Shown one piece after another: positions 36,676 through 47,483 of a stretch of 64,000 nt of DNA. The number at the start of each line of letters is the position of its first letter. Within the stretch, counting starts at the first letter, position 1. The translations under genes and the position numbers were made by a program. The notes under the pieces were generated by a model that ran no database searches, was not told the origin of the DNA, and saw only the letters and a list, made by a program, of their open reading frames with translations. Source of the DNA: Sipunculus nudus (lineage: Eukaryota > Annelida > Sipuncula > Golfingiida > Sipunculidae); contig CM049320.1 in the NCBI GenBank assembly GCA_026874595.1, forward strand, positions 9,179,464-9,243,463, in the 5' to 3' direction.

Positions 36676-37179
36676 GGGTTATGATCCGGAACTGACAATT
36701 GCGCAATAAAACGTTCCCCCGCGCCCCGCGGCATTCAATTTTACTTCGGACGACCGGCCAAGCTGCAGATTTTGTGAACCCAGCGGACTTGCAGAAAAGA
36801 CGGGCGAAGATCAGGTGAGTGAATTCATTTATTTTGTCGGTAATAATGCGGACGGTATTCTACATACCTTCACGTCGACTGCCGCACATAAGAAAATATA
36901 TAAGAATTATAATGATGAGTTCCAAACCTATTTCACTGGGAAATAAACCATATGTTTAAAAGCAGTAAATTCAGTGTTCGTGTGTAAAATGGAGGAGAAA
37001 CAGTCAGACGGGTCCAAAGCTGTGGCAATTGCAACTTGATTGTGGATAGGAATTGAATTTAAGCCACCGCACCAAAGGTTGCAGTTTAATTAACAGACAA
37101 ACACTGTGCCTCAAAAGTCTAGGCCATCACAGTCAGCAAGGCCATCTGTACAGTTCACAGGATGATACAGTCCCTGACA

Positions 37180-38510
37180 AGGAAAATCAAAGTGAGGTAA
37201 GTGCAGCAAGCTACCTTGGCACCCAAGTTCAGTGCCTTGCGAGGAATGCCGTGTGTCACAAATCTTCAAGAAGGGGACACTATTATCGTGCATGTAGAAC
37301 AGATACAACAGGCAAAAGTGTAGAGGAAATAGAAACGGCAGGATCCCTTTTTAGGTGAAGTGCATACGAATGATCAGACTGCGTGTTGTGTTTAGGTTCA
37401 GCTTGGTGAATCCAGGAATATTTATAAATGGCGCAGACGTTTCGGTATTACCAGGGAAACCGCATGCAGGAAAGGTTCATTGAGCATTTCTTCATACTGA
37501 CAGAGTTTTATATCGACTAGATAAAATAAAGCTTAAAGGAGTTGGTAAAATGTATACCACACAAAAAAACTGACACTTAATTCTGAAGGGGCCAGGGAGC
37601 CACTTAGAGGTCGACTAGCTATTTGTGAGTTCAGTGTACTCAATATAGTTAGTAAAGGTGAAAGGTGGAATACTAGTCCATCAGATAATCTGAATGAATA
37701 CAAAGTAACTTTCCCAAAACTAAATGATGGCGTAGGGGAAATATTATGTGAATATTCTATCAAACTACAGCTTGGGGTAAAGCTAGGTTCTCTGAACGTG
37801 CCTCCATGTTTTCCATTGTCGTTGGTGGATCGTTTGAAAGCCGAGCTGAACCGTATGCAGTCTTCTAATTTCTTCACAATAGTAACTAATGGTTCATTTG
37901 GTGCATGCCCATTTTGCTTGTACATAATGAGAGTGGTAGTTGCGTAGTTGTGCCGACTTAACAAAGCCAAACAACAGCGTTATATCAGCGATATATGACA
38001 CCTTCTGTCGGGCAAGTCCTGGGACAAATCCAAGAATCGAAATATTTAAAAATACCCGATGCCATTTGTGGTTTCTGGAAATTAGGACTAGATTACGAGT
38101 TATCCTTGATGACTTTGTCATAAGGTTTTCTTAAGTACATATATTTGCGTTTGTTGTATGGAATTTTGTCTGCCCCGGAAAATATACGGCCTCGAGTGAT
38201 GTCAATTCTTGAGGGCCATGAAGGTGTAATTTGTCTTATCGACGACATAGTAGTGACATGTGCTCAAAGACTGAGCATAGTCGCCGTCACGAAGAAGTGC
38301 TGCAACGCCTCAAAGAGCAACGCGGTACACTCTTTGCGGAAATACCAGTATTCAGAGAATCGGATTCGCATCTTACGTCAAATTGTCGACAGTGGAGGCA
38401 TTCATACAGATCCGCAGAAGGTCCAGGCCATTGTCGATATTGAAGCTCCTAAAAAATGTGCCAGAATTAAGAATAAAGATATTTTGTCAAGACAGATTTT
38501 GGATTAGATC
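37180..38510 (+). pseudogene. Gypsy gag-pol relic (zinc knuckle, protease, RT)
   Basis: Plus-strand fragments in the correct order for a Ty3/Gypsy element. RNAVCHKSSRRGHYYRACRT near 37,240 is a decayed zinc knuckle. INGADVSVLPGKPHAGK near 37,425-37,475 is a protease whose DTG has become NG. YKVTFPKLNDGVGE near 37,690 and LSLVDRLKAELNRMQSS near 37,815 are the pre-RT region. GFWKLGLDYELSLMTLS lies near 38,070. LLYGILSAPE and GVICLIDDIVV lie at about 38,153-38,255, the last holding the double aspartate. RKYQYSE and a region before RNase H end near 38,465. Frame changes and stops are numerous. RNase H and integrase are absent. It is the same family as the antisense fragment at 15.9-16.5 kb. Confidence 0.8.
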
Positions 38511-40060
38511 TTATTTTGGGTAACCAAATGTACCTTGATTAAACAAAGTTATATACCTAACAGGAGTCTCTAGCTTAAAGAATTATCATGTTAGGAGAAT
38601 AAATTTATTTTCTGATATTTTACAATGAGCGCTATTTGTCTTAATTTATGGCATGTATATGGTAAATAGATAGGAAATAGTTCAGAATTGATATTAAGAA
38701 AAACGAATAAGTTGATATTAGGTAGTCCAGAAATGTGATAATAAGGTTTTATTGGAAGATTGATTTTTTCCCCTTTATTTCTCGAAGGAACGAAACCACA
38801 ATGAGCCAGTCTTCGGTTTGACAGGAAAATGTGGGGAAATCTAGCAGTATGCTGAATTTTGGACTGTAGCTCAGATGACTTCTATTGAGATGAGCTAAAT
38901 TCTGTGTTGGGGCGAACATTGGTCTGCAAAAAAGTCAACAAGCAGGAAAAAATATGTTAAAAGCAGGATCTGGAGTTTATTACACCGTTATTTATCATAT
39001 TTGAGGTTTATGTCATATTATATACTTGTAATCCATTCATTTCTCGCATCGCATACCATTGAAACATGCACAACAAGTACCTTTATATAGATTTTGAGTT
39101 TAATTACAAGGTTATCCTCTTGTACTCGGGTTCAAAATGTTTAAGTACTTGTTTTGCACAAGTACATCTATCACATGCATGTATTTGAACAGTAATCAAG
39201 TTATTTTTTTTCTAATAATGGTCAAGCATGTTAATATGTAAGCATTATGTCTGGTGAATATCCCAATGCACAGGCTAGCATTATGACTGTAGGCCTTTAT
39301 CTGGATCTCACACGTTTTTGTTGACGATTTTATTTGTTTGCCAGTGTATGCCAGTACATTGTATGTCAGTGTCAGAGTTGTATGAATGACTGATGTTTAA
39401 GATTTCCTTTGCAGGGAAAGATCAGAAACAAGAAGGATGGTATTTAACACATTCACTGCTAAGGCCATGTTCACCCCCAGTGCCAGGGCCATACACAGGG
39501 AACTCACATATAAGAAGGTGTGACTTCGGATAACACAGGGGCAATAAAACTCAGGGTAGGTGTGACGTTGCATAAAACTGCCACATTTGACACACCATCA
39601 AAAAGGCCTAGATAACAGCTATCTGTTGAGACCAAATTTGTAATGATATCTCTAATATTCATGAAAGTTATTAACTAAATAGTTGCGAAAAGTCGATGCA
39701 GCTTTAGGTTTAAATTTTCATAAAAGGACCCAATTATTTAGTAGAGAATAACTATGACTAACCTACCACTCTGGATCAGTTAATATACAAATATATCATC
39801 CATAGACACACACCTTTAAAAGAAACTAACTAAGTTTTGCCACCCTGGGTGGTACCAATATCCGCTCAGGCCCATGTACTAATAATAATTTCATACTGCC
39901 AGCAAAAAATGCGTCTAACGCCTTAGCTGATTCAATTACAATCTAATTTAGTTTTAAATCACTCGTTCTGTTATAAACTACAAAGGCCAGCCCACAAAAC
40001 TGCAGCCCTGTAAAAAATGAGTTTGCAAGCTTGTAGAATGAGCTTGCAAGTTTACAAGCC
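38511..40060. other. Non-coding, with small shared repeats
   Basis: No gene. TTAACACATTCACTGC at 39,444 resembles the TTAA-adjacent sequence at 62,684. About 39,526-39,571 is an inverted match of the last 46 bases of the window. About 39,840-39,880 matches 27,905-27,945. Confidence 0.45.
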
Positions 40061-40128
40061 ACAAATATTTATTTTAATTCAGAAGTCCCGGGAAACAACA
40101 CACAGAAAAAAATTCCGAGGCCAAACGC

Positions 40129-40281
40129 TCAGTCATCCCGGTTCTCTGAGTCCGAATCCAGGAAAACCCCTTTGAAATACAGAAGATTTCTCTTACAACA
40201 CAGGCGAAAGTAGTTCTTACGTGACAACGTGAGGATATCCACAGGGACACCCATCGTCTCTGGTGTACGCTTGTCGCACAC
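40129..40281 (-). CDS. Candidate terminal coding exon, unknown protein
   Basis: On the minus strand a TTTATTTTAGTAG acceptor is followed by 50 codons and a TGA. The peptide includes VCDKRTPETMGVPVDILTL, NYFRLCCKRN, LLYFKGVF and the acidic end DSDSENRDD. GC content and codon use rise sharply compared with the flanks. An AATAAA on the same strand lies about 55 bases beyond the stop (near 40,070). This combination suggests the last exon of a host gene whose earlier exons lie to the right. I do not recognise the protein; the Cys-Cys-Lys stretch after a hydrophobic patch would suit a cytoplasmic tail. No upstream exon was found within the window. Confidence 0.4.
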   Translation of the reverse strand: MCDKRTPETMGVPVDILTLSRKNYFRLCCKRNLLYFKGVFLDSDSENRDD

Positions 40282-40299
40282 CTACTAAAATAAACACAA

Positions 40300-41268
40300 A
40301 GATAAATATAAAAAAAAATTATCTTAAATTTAATAAAATTTTCTTGTCCTTTTTTCAACTACATTATCCTTTAAATTATCTTTTAAAAAATCTATAATAA
40401 AACGATTTTTTACCAAAGAATAACAACATTACAATTCTTATATAATTCTTGATACGTTGTCCGGCACTACATTTTTTTCCCTTTTATATGCTTTATCAAT
40501 TAGTATTACTCTTGATGTAGCCGACTCCAATAATCAGGACGCTGATCCTTGTTTTACATCCGTTGTATGAATGTAAAAATAAATCGAAATTAAAAGGCTG
40601 AATTTTATGTTAAGTGAGGGAGATTTCGAAAAAGGACGTCGCACATTTGCATTTTATTCTGTCAAAGGCTTACATTATTCCATATGAATGAGACTTTAAT
40701 GTTAACAGAATTGTTAGTGGAGTGATGATCTGTAAAAAGTTTCTACAAAACCTTTGATGGTATCCAGCCATTACTCGATATTGCTTTTATGCTCTTTTAT
40801 CTTTCGGAACTCGGTAGTTTATAATAGCTTGGAATTCAGCATTTTTTTAAATAAGTTTATTAACAAAAAAGAGTACATCAGGATACATACAAACGACACA
40901 AACATAGATGTACATCTACACAAATACATTATAAACATAACAATACACAAACTATACAGACTTTTCACGAGCTATAATTTGACCTTTTGAAGGATAGAGT
41001 CAGATAAAAAAGAAATACACTGAATAAAACTATTTATCACATAATAATAAGTCGAATTGCTGTTACTTAATTGGTTTAATTAATTATATATTTCATTCAG
41101 TTTAAGATGGTTTGCTTAAACTACTCTATGATGCTTAAAAGCTTATCCAATTAATGTGGTGTTTATTTATCTTACCTGTTTTAATTGCTATAGTTTGTTC
41201 CAATGTGTGTAAATCGTTCATGTACACACCAAAACCCTGAAACCTAGGTATTTTCTTGTAGCATTTAC

Positions 41269-41311
<43 letters not shown>

Positions 41312-41335
41312 TATTGGTTGCTAATGTGAGCATGT
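40300..41335. other. No gene; (TA)n at 41,273-41,307
   Basis: AT-rich. If the candidate exon to the left is real, this would be its intron. No other supported feature. Confidence 0.4.
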
Positions 41336-41824
41336 TTATCCAATCATGTTCATTATCATGAAAGAGAAATTCTTTACTGGATAAATTTGATAATATAACT
41401 CAAGACTCTTGTTCGCTTGGCATACTCTGAATATCTGACCACAGTGTAGCTGTAAAAGAACGTCCCCAGAATAAATGAACGAAAGCTTCCTTTTCCTCTT
41501 TACAAAAAGTGCATTTACCTGAATTGATAACATTGAACTTACAGAGGAAAGGATTCAAAGTCAGCCTACAATGAAGGATGCAATATTGGAAGGTAAGTAG
41601 CTTAGCATCTATTTTGGTCACATATATCTTGAAAATCCCCGGTGCACATCAATATCTGTAACTGGGATAAAATCATCTTTCCATTTTTTAATTGCATTTT
41701 CTGGAGGGACTATATGATGGTCCAACAGTTGGTCATATGTAAATTTTTCTCCGTTTTTATTAGTAAACACAGTATTAAGAAGTTCATCAATTATCAAATT
41801 TCCGAAATCCAGGTCCCCTAACAT
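41336..41824 (-). pseudogene. L1/Tx1-like LINE ORF2 C-terminal relic
   Basis: On the minus strand a first open piece (41,618-41,824) contains LDFGNLIIDELLNT and KFTYDQLLDHH. The next contains KLLTFQYCILHCRLTLNPFL and NSGKCTFCKEEKEAFVHLFW, then TLWSDIQSM. The C-x2-C ... E-x2-H-x-F-W cluster is the C-terminal domain of L1/Tx1-type ORF2 proteins. It is not the same copy or subfamily as the 9.2-14.5 kb element. Frame changes separate the pieces. Confidence 0.75.
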
Positions 41825-41829
41825 TGTGA

Positions 41830-42840
41830 GGTTTCTTTAAACCTAAAACAATACTTCTGTGTCCGAATTTTAACCTTTGACTATATCTACTACATGTATA
41901 AAATCAACAAGTTCTAATGATATTAAAACATATATTTCTTGTGCAAAATACAAAATATAAACTGACCTAAGGATTAAAATCTGTCCAAAAGACCCATCGA
42001 TTGGGGTGATATAATGTCTTATTGGATAATATAATATAATGACTTCATGAACTCAAAGACTGTTAAAAATGTATTTTAGTGCGAATCCTGTTGCCACTCA
42101 TTTTTCTGTAATGAATGATATTATGCAACAAAAAATCATCATAGAAGTACATGTATATTTGTTAAGATACTTCTTGTACAGAAATACAAAATCTACCCTG
42201 ACCTAAGGATTAAAAAAGTCCCAAAGACACATTATATGAGGATGATTTGATGTCTAAATTGAGAAAGCTGAAATGTTAGGCAGTCATTTGTTATGTGCAT
42301 GATGCAATATGTAACATGCCTGTACGGTTATCAAGGTCTCCCACTGGGGTCCACTTAGACCCCAAGAGAATATTTTAAATACAGATCATATGGTTCAATG
42401 GAACCATACTATCTTTAATCGTAATAACGACATCACTATACCTGACAACTATCTGAAAAGAGTAAAGGCAGCAACTGATCAATAAAAAAATATCGCTAGG
42501 AATACCCCCCTGGGGTACTGATGAAGGTTAAAAAAACTCAGATAACTGTGTTCATCCTTTGCCGAAATATACAAATACTATAGTTATATAATGTAACTGT
42601 ATATACCTTCTTAATTCTGATTCTGAATTCTCTTTTCCTCGAAACTATTTACTTTTCGTTTATTTTAATCTTATTTCGAGCAAATCGACACTTATGTGTT
42701 GTTACAATTTACTTAGTTTCTCTGTCATTCTATCCAAGGCATCTATAATCCATGCAGTCAGTTGTTCTTAAATATCAACATTGAAAAATAGTATATAATC
42801 AGTTAAAATTCCCTTTTGTTACAATTACGAAGATATCGGC
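41830..42840. other. No gene recognised
   Basis: AT-rich. Two segments resemble each other weakly: about 41,930-42,000 and 42,165-42,250 share nnAATACAAAATnTA and CTGACCTAAGGATTAAAA. This suggests a small duplicated repeat. Confidence 0.4.
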
Positions 42841-42849
42841 ATGTACGAT

Positions 42850-43015
42850 GGTCAGTTCCGTATGTTCTTTGCTTGCCGGAATCAAAGATTTTGGCAAGCA
42901 TGTTGGTCAATCTTGTTTATTTATTTATTGGTTGCCGGACTCAAAGATGTTAGTTCTGTATGTCTGTTTATTGTTTGCCGGAATCAAAGATTTCGCCACG
43001 CATGTTGGTCAGTCG
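42850..43015. repeat. Short repeat units (GCCGGAATCAAAGATTT)
   Basis: TTCCGTATGTTCTTTGCTTG, GCCGGAATCAAAGATTT and a GCATGTTGGTCA-like string occur at about 42,855-42,907 and again at 42,953-43,010, with a partial third copy at 42,931-42,950. The inverted single version lies at 21,010-21,075. Confidence 0.65.
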
Positions 43016-43162
43016 AATACGTTTGTTTTTTTGTTTGTCTGGATGTCATTTTTTTCATTTTGTGGCCTTTTATTCTGCTGCAATATTGCAGGGAGAAATA
43101 CGACCAACGTCTTCGCATAACTCGCACCATCCCCCGTCAAACAAGAACATAGGACCATTAAA

Positions 43163-43164
<2 letters not shown>

Positions 43165-43214
<50 letters not shown>
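43165..43214. repeat. (TA)n microsatellite
   Basis: About 25 uninterrupted TA units; the open frames across it are artefacts. Confidence 0.9.
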
Positions 43215-43218
<4 letters not shown>

Positions 43219-43230
43219 GTATATATATAT

Positions 43231-43510
43231 AGTTAAAGGTCAAGGTCAAGCAGACCATAGATCACAGAAAAAGTTTTTTCTTTGTTCCCTTGTTAAAAAT
43301 AATCCACTTATACTGTCAATGATTTTATTGATCATTCCGCGGCCTTTCTCATTGCTACACAATTGCCCCATTCTGCTGTTAATCTGCTAATGTATTATGG
43401 GGAACATTTGTGAAATTTGAAAATTTTCCCCTTATTTGTGTAACGTTTTCATTCTTAAAGCTAGAGAGGTCTAGTTATTGCATCATGTAGAGATGAACTA
43501 GTTAAACATG
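43231..43510. repeat. Dispersed repeat shared with 47,484-47,670
   Basis: AGTTAAAGGTCAAGGTCAAG and AATCCACTTATACTGT, then AAAGCTAGAGAgGTCTAGTT, recur in the same order at 47,484-47,670. Non-coding. Confidence 0.65.
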
Positions 43511-45390
43511 ATTTCCTTTTCTTGTGAAAAGTCTTGCGAAATATCACACCATTTTTTGTTAAACAAGATATTTGAAACAAAATGCTCATGAGACATACCA
43601 CCTGACGAAGAAGCCTGTGAACTTCGAAAGCTCGTGAGTTAATCAACCAGTTAGTCTGTCTAAAAGGCGTCACTCGTTATCGTTATCTTCGCTATATGAA
43701 ATTGATGATATCTCGAAACTTCATTCTCAGTTTGGAAAATAGCCACCAGAGGGAGCTTTTGCTTAGATAATGCAAAATATGATATTGTGCCATATCTCAA
43801 AATCTATAAACAGTGTCAGAACTTAGATTGCCGCATCTGACACTAGATTCAATCACTTTTCCCTATTGAGACTCGCATGATTCTGGCGTTATCACGGCGA
43901 CTCAATATAGGTTACATTTTTTGAAGTTCACCATATAAAGATTTTAATAAATTGTAGCTTTTTTTAATCGGCTTTACATTTAATATGACATGATTGAGTA
44001 TATGCCCCCAACTTCTTGTTTTAGGTCTGTCTGTCAGCTTGTCTGCGACTTTTAAAAATACATATGCTTTTTGAGTTTCAGTCCAGTGGAAGATGCCACA
44101 GTCACAACACGATGTTTGCTCCATAGGCAGACTGTCCTTGCACAAGTGCATGTCTAGCCACCTTATTTTATCTAATACTTACTAAAGGAATTCGTTTCAC
44201 AATTGTTCGCGATGTTCTCTAAAACCGCGTTGTGTACAAAACTGTGCCATACATCATTTTAAAGGTTTTTATCCCAGCAGTGACATAGGCGATATGAGAA
44301 TAAATAATTTATAATGTTTTTTTTGAGTGTTTTTCCGTTTGAAGTGACTTGCACGGAACTTAGACCGAGCACAGCCAAACTGCCTTCGGCAATAACCGGA
44401 ATGCGTGCATCTTGGTCACTCAAACTCAAACAGTAAGGACTATTGTTCATATGAATAACGCTTGCTTTCAGTGAGGGATTTAAGCATTTCTGGCCTTACA
44501 TTAGAACGAGGCTCTAACCCCGTACGTGGTCAGTAAAAGAGCAACAATGGAGAATTTATGAAATGGAGAATTCAACTCAGGAGGTTTAATCACAAAACCT
44601 AATTCAAGGTCCCAATTTCAGGATCAGGGGTGGGTTAGGATCGTGTGAAGTGGTGGCGGGGGTTTCAGGCCTAAAAATATGTCTGATACGATAGAAAAAG
44701 GTTGCGGTGGCTGAAAATAGGATACGGACCCTCTGCATGGAGTATCATTGGGTTCGTTTCTGCTACTTACGAGGTATGCATATTTCTGTTTCTTTCTTCA
44801 GGAACAGCTTCCTTGCAACGTACATTTAATAAATCTTTCATGTGTTCCTCACATCAGCCTTATCTTTATACATCCAACGATAGAATCCAGTCAAATATCA
44901 TCGAAAATCTGAATGCCCCCGCGTCTTATTGGTTTGCAATGTAAACAAATTACTGACCAGAGGTCTTCAAGGTAAACATACCGGCATAACTTTTAGAACA
45001 AAAAAAAATGAGCAATCATTCCACATTTCAGTTAATATATCTCCCAAAACCCCGGTAATAAGCCCGGTATACCGGGTTTATCAGCTAGTATGTTATAATG
45101 ACAGTTCTAGCAGTGCCTCTAACCATATACACCTGGAAAAATGAAACGTGAATACCACCTTCTATTCAAACATTAGACCAGTAATGGAGTAAGATTAAGA
45201 TGACACCCAGTGGCGCTTAAAATGGATATTTAACTGAAGGCACTCTTTCAGAATGTGCCGTATTTAGTGAATGTTAATTAATAAACTCTGATGCCGCAAC
45301 TACTGAACGTAACCGCTAGTGCCATCTTGTATCTCGCTCGCGTTGCTTTGAGAGAGAAAGAGAAGCATGCTGAATTTATTATAATGGTTC
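43511..45390. other. No confident gene
   Basis: Contains a ribozyme-like core at 43,602-43,629 (see findings). A minus-strand open frame at 44,259-44,450 (with SLAVLGLSSVQVTSNGKTL) has balanced composition, but I see no convincing splice sites or family. Nothing else supported. Confidence 0.35.
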
Positions 45391-45769
45391 GTTAATTGTT
45401 CATACGAAACATCTGAAAAATTGTAATGTTTATATGGAGAGAGAGGGGGGGGGGGGGAGGGGGTTGGGGGAAGAGTGTAAAATCGTAATCATGCTTGTTT
45501 GGATGAGTTGATGAGCGGAAGGTATGATTGATTGATTTATTGATTGATTGACTGATTTCCTTAATTCCCTCGGTGTAACGAAGAGTACAATCAAAATGAA
45601 CATAAGCAATACAATAATACAATTTATGCAAATAATCACAAATACTAATATAAATTATATAGTTCACTTTTTTAAGTTCGATGTTAACTTCCAAAGTTAT
45701 ACCTGATATTCTGATTCTTTTAGATAATTTTAGCATATACTTCCGACGGCCATAGTGCATATATTGTGT

Positions 45770-46880
45770 TTTCACACATTTGAAGAAAAATTCTGAGCTG
45801 TACAAACAGACACTGGTGCTCCATAAAGAAAAGCTATGAACTGATCTTCTTGAAACATGTGCATACAAACACTGAATTCTACTGAAAATTTATCGTTAAT
45901 GGAATCCCAAAGTAGTTCTCGGTCTATTAAAGTCTTATCACCTGAAACTGTCACATGATGCATTGCTTAGTAAACTTTTTACCACACAAAAGGCACATAA
46001 ACTCCCTGTCAAGTGTTTCTTACACTCCATAATTTTGAAGTAATTGCACCGTATAAGATAATACCCCTAACGAGGTTGCTTGCAACTGTCCAAGGCATAC
46101 AAGAATTAATATATCTGCTGGAACCCTTCTTATCATTTTAAACACATTAAGATTAAAGGTTCTTCTTTGCTGGAGGACTTTTCATAATTAATTTAAAACG
46201 TTCGTGAATATTCTTTTCCACACACATACTGGTGTAACTTAGTTATGTAACTGAATCAGATGTTCTTGTGGCCCTAATTTACCAATGAGAGTCAATACAT
46301 CAGCTATGAATCCATACTAAATATTTCTGGTGAAGTTTTTTTACTCGCATGAGCATAATTCGTGGCGGTAAAGAGCACGGGGTGTTTTCACAAAGTTGAC
46401 CAAAAAACATAAGTATACGTTAATTGATAAATTATGCTATCGACGGCATTCCGATTAATACATGAACTATGTTTGATCTCTTTCGCATATGTAAATACTT
46501 GAGGGTTATTTAGCAAAATCTATGCATTCTCTCTAATATTTTGATCTTTGACAGTTAAGGTGCACCAAAACTTAAAACCATAAAAATCTCGGCCGTAGAC
46601 CTGCTCCAGCCCACAGCAGGGAACCTTTGTATTTCCTGTACACTTCTTCATTGTTTTTAATTGACCACAATGACGACTGCCACCAGATTCCAAGATGCTT
46701 ATGGTCACTTACTACAGGTACAGGTTTACCACCCAGTGTCTATTTTACTTCCCGTTTTCGAGATTTAATTTTTTTTCAGATTCACTTAGGACCATAACTG
46801 CTGAATTTTCGGGGTTAAACGTAAACCGCCATTCGCAAGAGTATTTATAGCATTTATTTATCATCTGTTGGTAAAACGGA
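45770..46880 (-). pseudogene. LINE ORF2 C-terminal half relic
   Basis: On the minus strand: WRFTFNPENSAVMVLSESE near 46,780-46,830, PVPVVSDHKHLGIWWQSS near 46,675-46,720, KYKGSLLWAGAGLRP near 46,610. A C-terminal knuckle EFMCLLCGKKFTKQCI lies near 45,975, then LIDRELLWDSINDKFS and FIAFLYGAP down to 45,800. This is the RT thumb, connection and C-terminal Cys/His region of a LINE family with KSAV-V and HLG motifs. Stops and frameshifts are present. Of 46,881-47,483 I can say nothing beyond AT-rich sequence. Confidence 0.65.
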
Positions 46881-47483
46881 GAGCAGGGTTATGTCATCTG
46901 CTTGTGTAGGCCTACCTACATATATGTCTTTAATTCTGGCTCCTATGTTATTTTAATAAAAGCTCATCTAAAAGAGCATTTAAATATAAAAAGTACAACC
47001 AGGAGGATAGTACTCTTTCCTGTCTTAATGACACCTGATATACAGCAACCTCGGTATGAGCCACTGGCCGTGCCTAAGGTCCGCCCAGACATGTGGGTAC
47101 ACGTGCAGCTCAACTGTCATATGTAAAATTGTCCATTGAAATAACTTTTCACTTGCAATTATAAAAACAAAATAAGTAAGACTTAAGCACATTCGGTTTA
47201 TCATACTTTATTTAATTATGACAACAGGTTGTCATTCACAACAAACCCCTGTTAAGGACCATATTCTATTGGAACATATGCATACGGTTTTTTTGTCGTA
47301 AATTTATCCGGGTTAATTATAAATTATATATCATATTTTAATTAAATATATATTTAAAATATTCCCTGTCTGTCTGCTTCTGTCTGTCTGTTTACTTGTC
47401 TTATTTCAACTTCCTGCAAATGTTCGACCTATGGTCGACTAGTTTGTTTGCCTGTCAGTGCTCTTATATCATTTGTGATTTCA

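Noticed and set aside
45430..45639. Proline- and serine-rich minus-strand frames
   Set aside because: Arise from the poly-G and GATT-type low-complexity tracts at 45,440-45,560.
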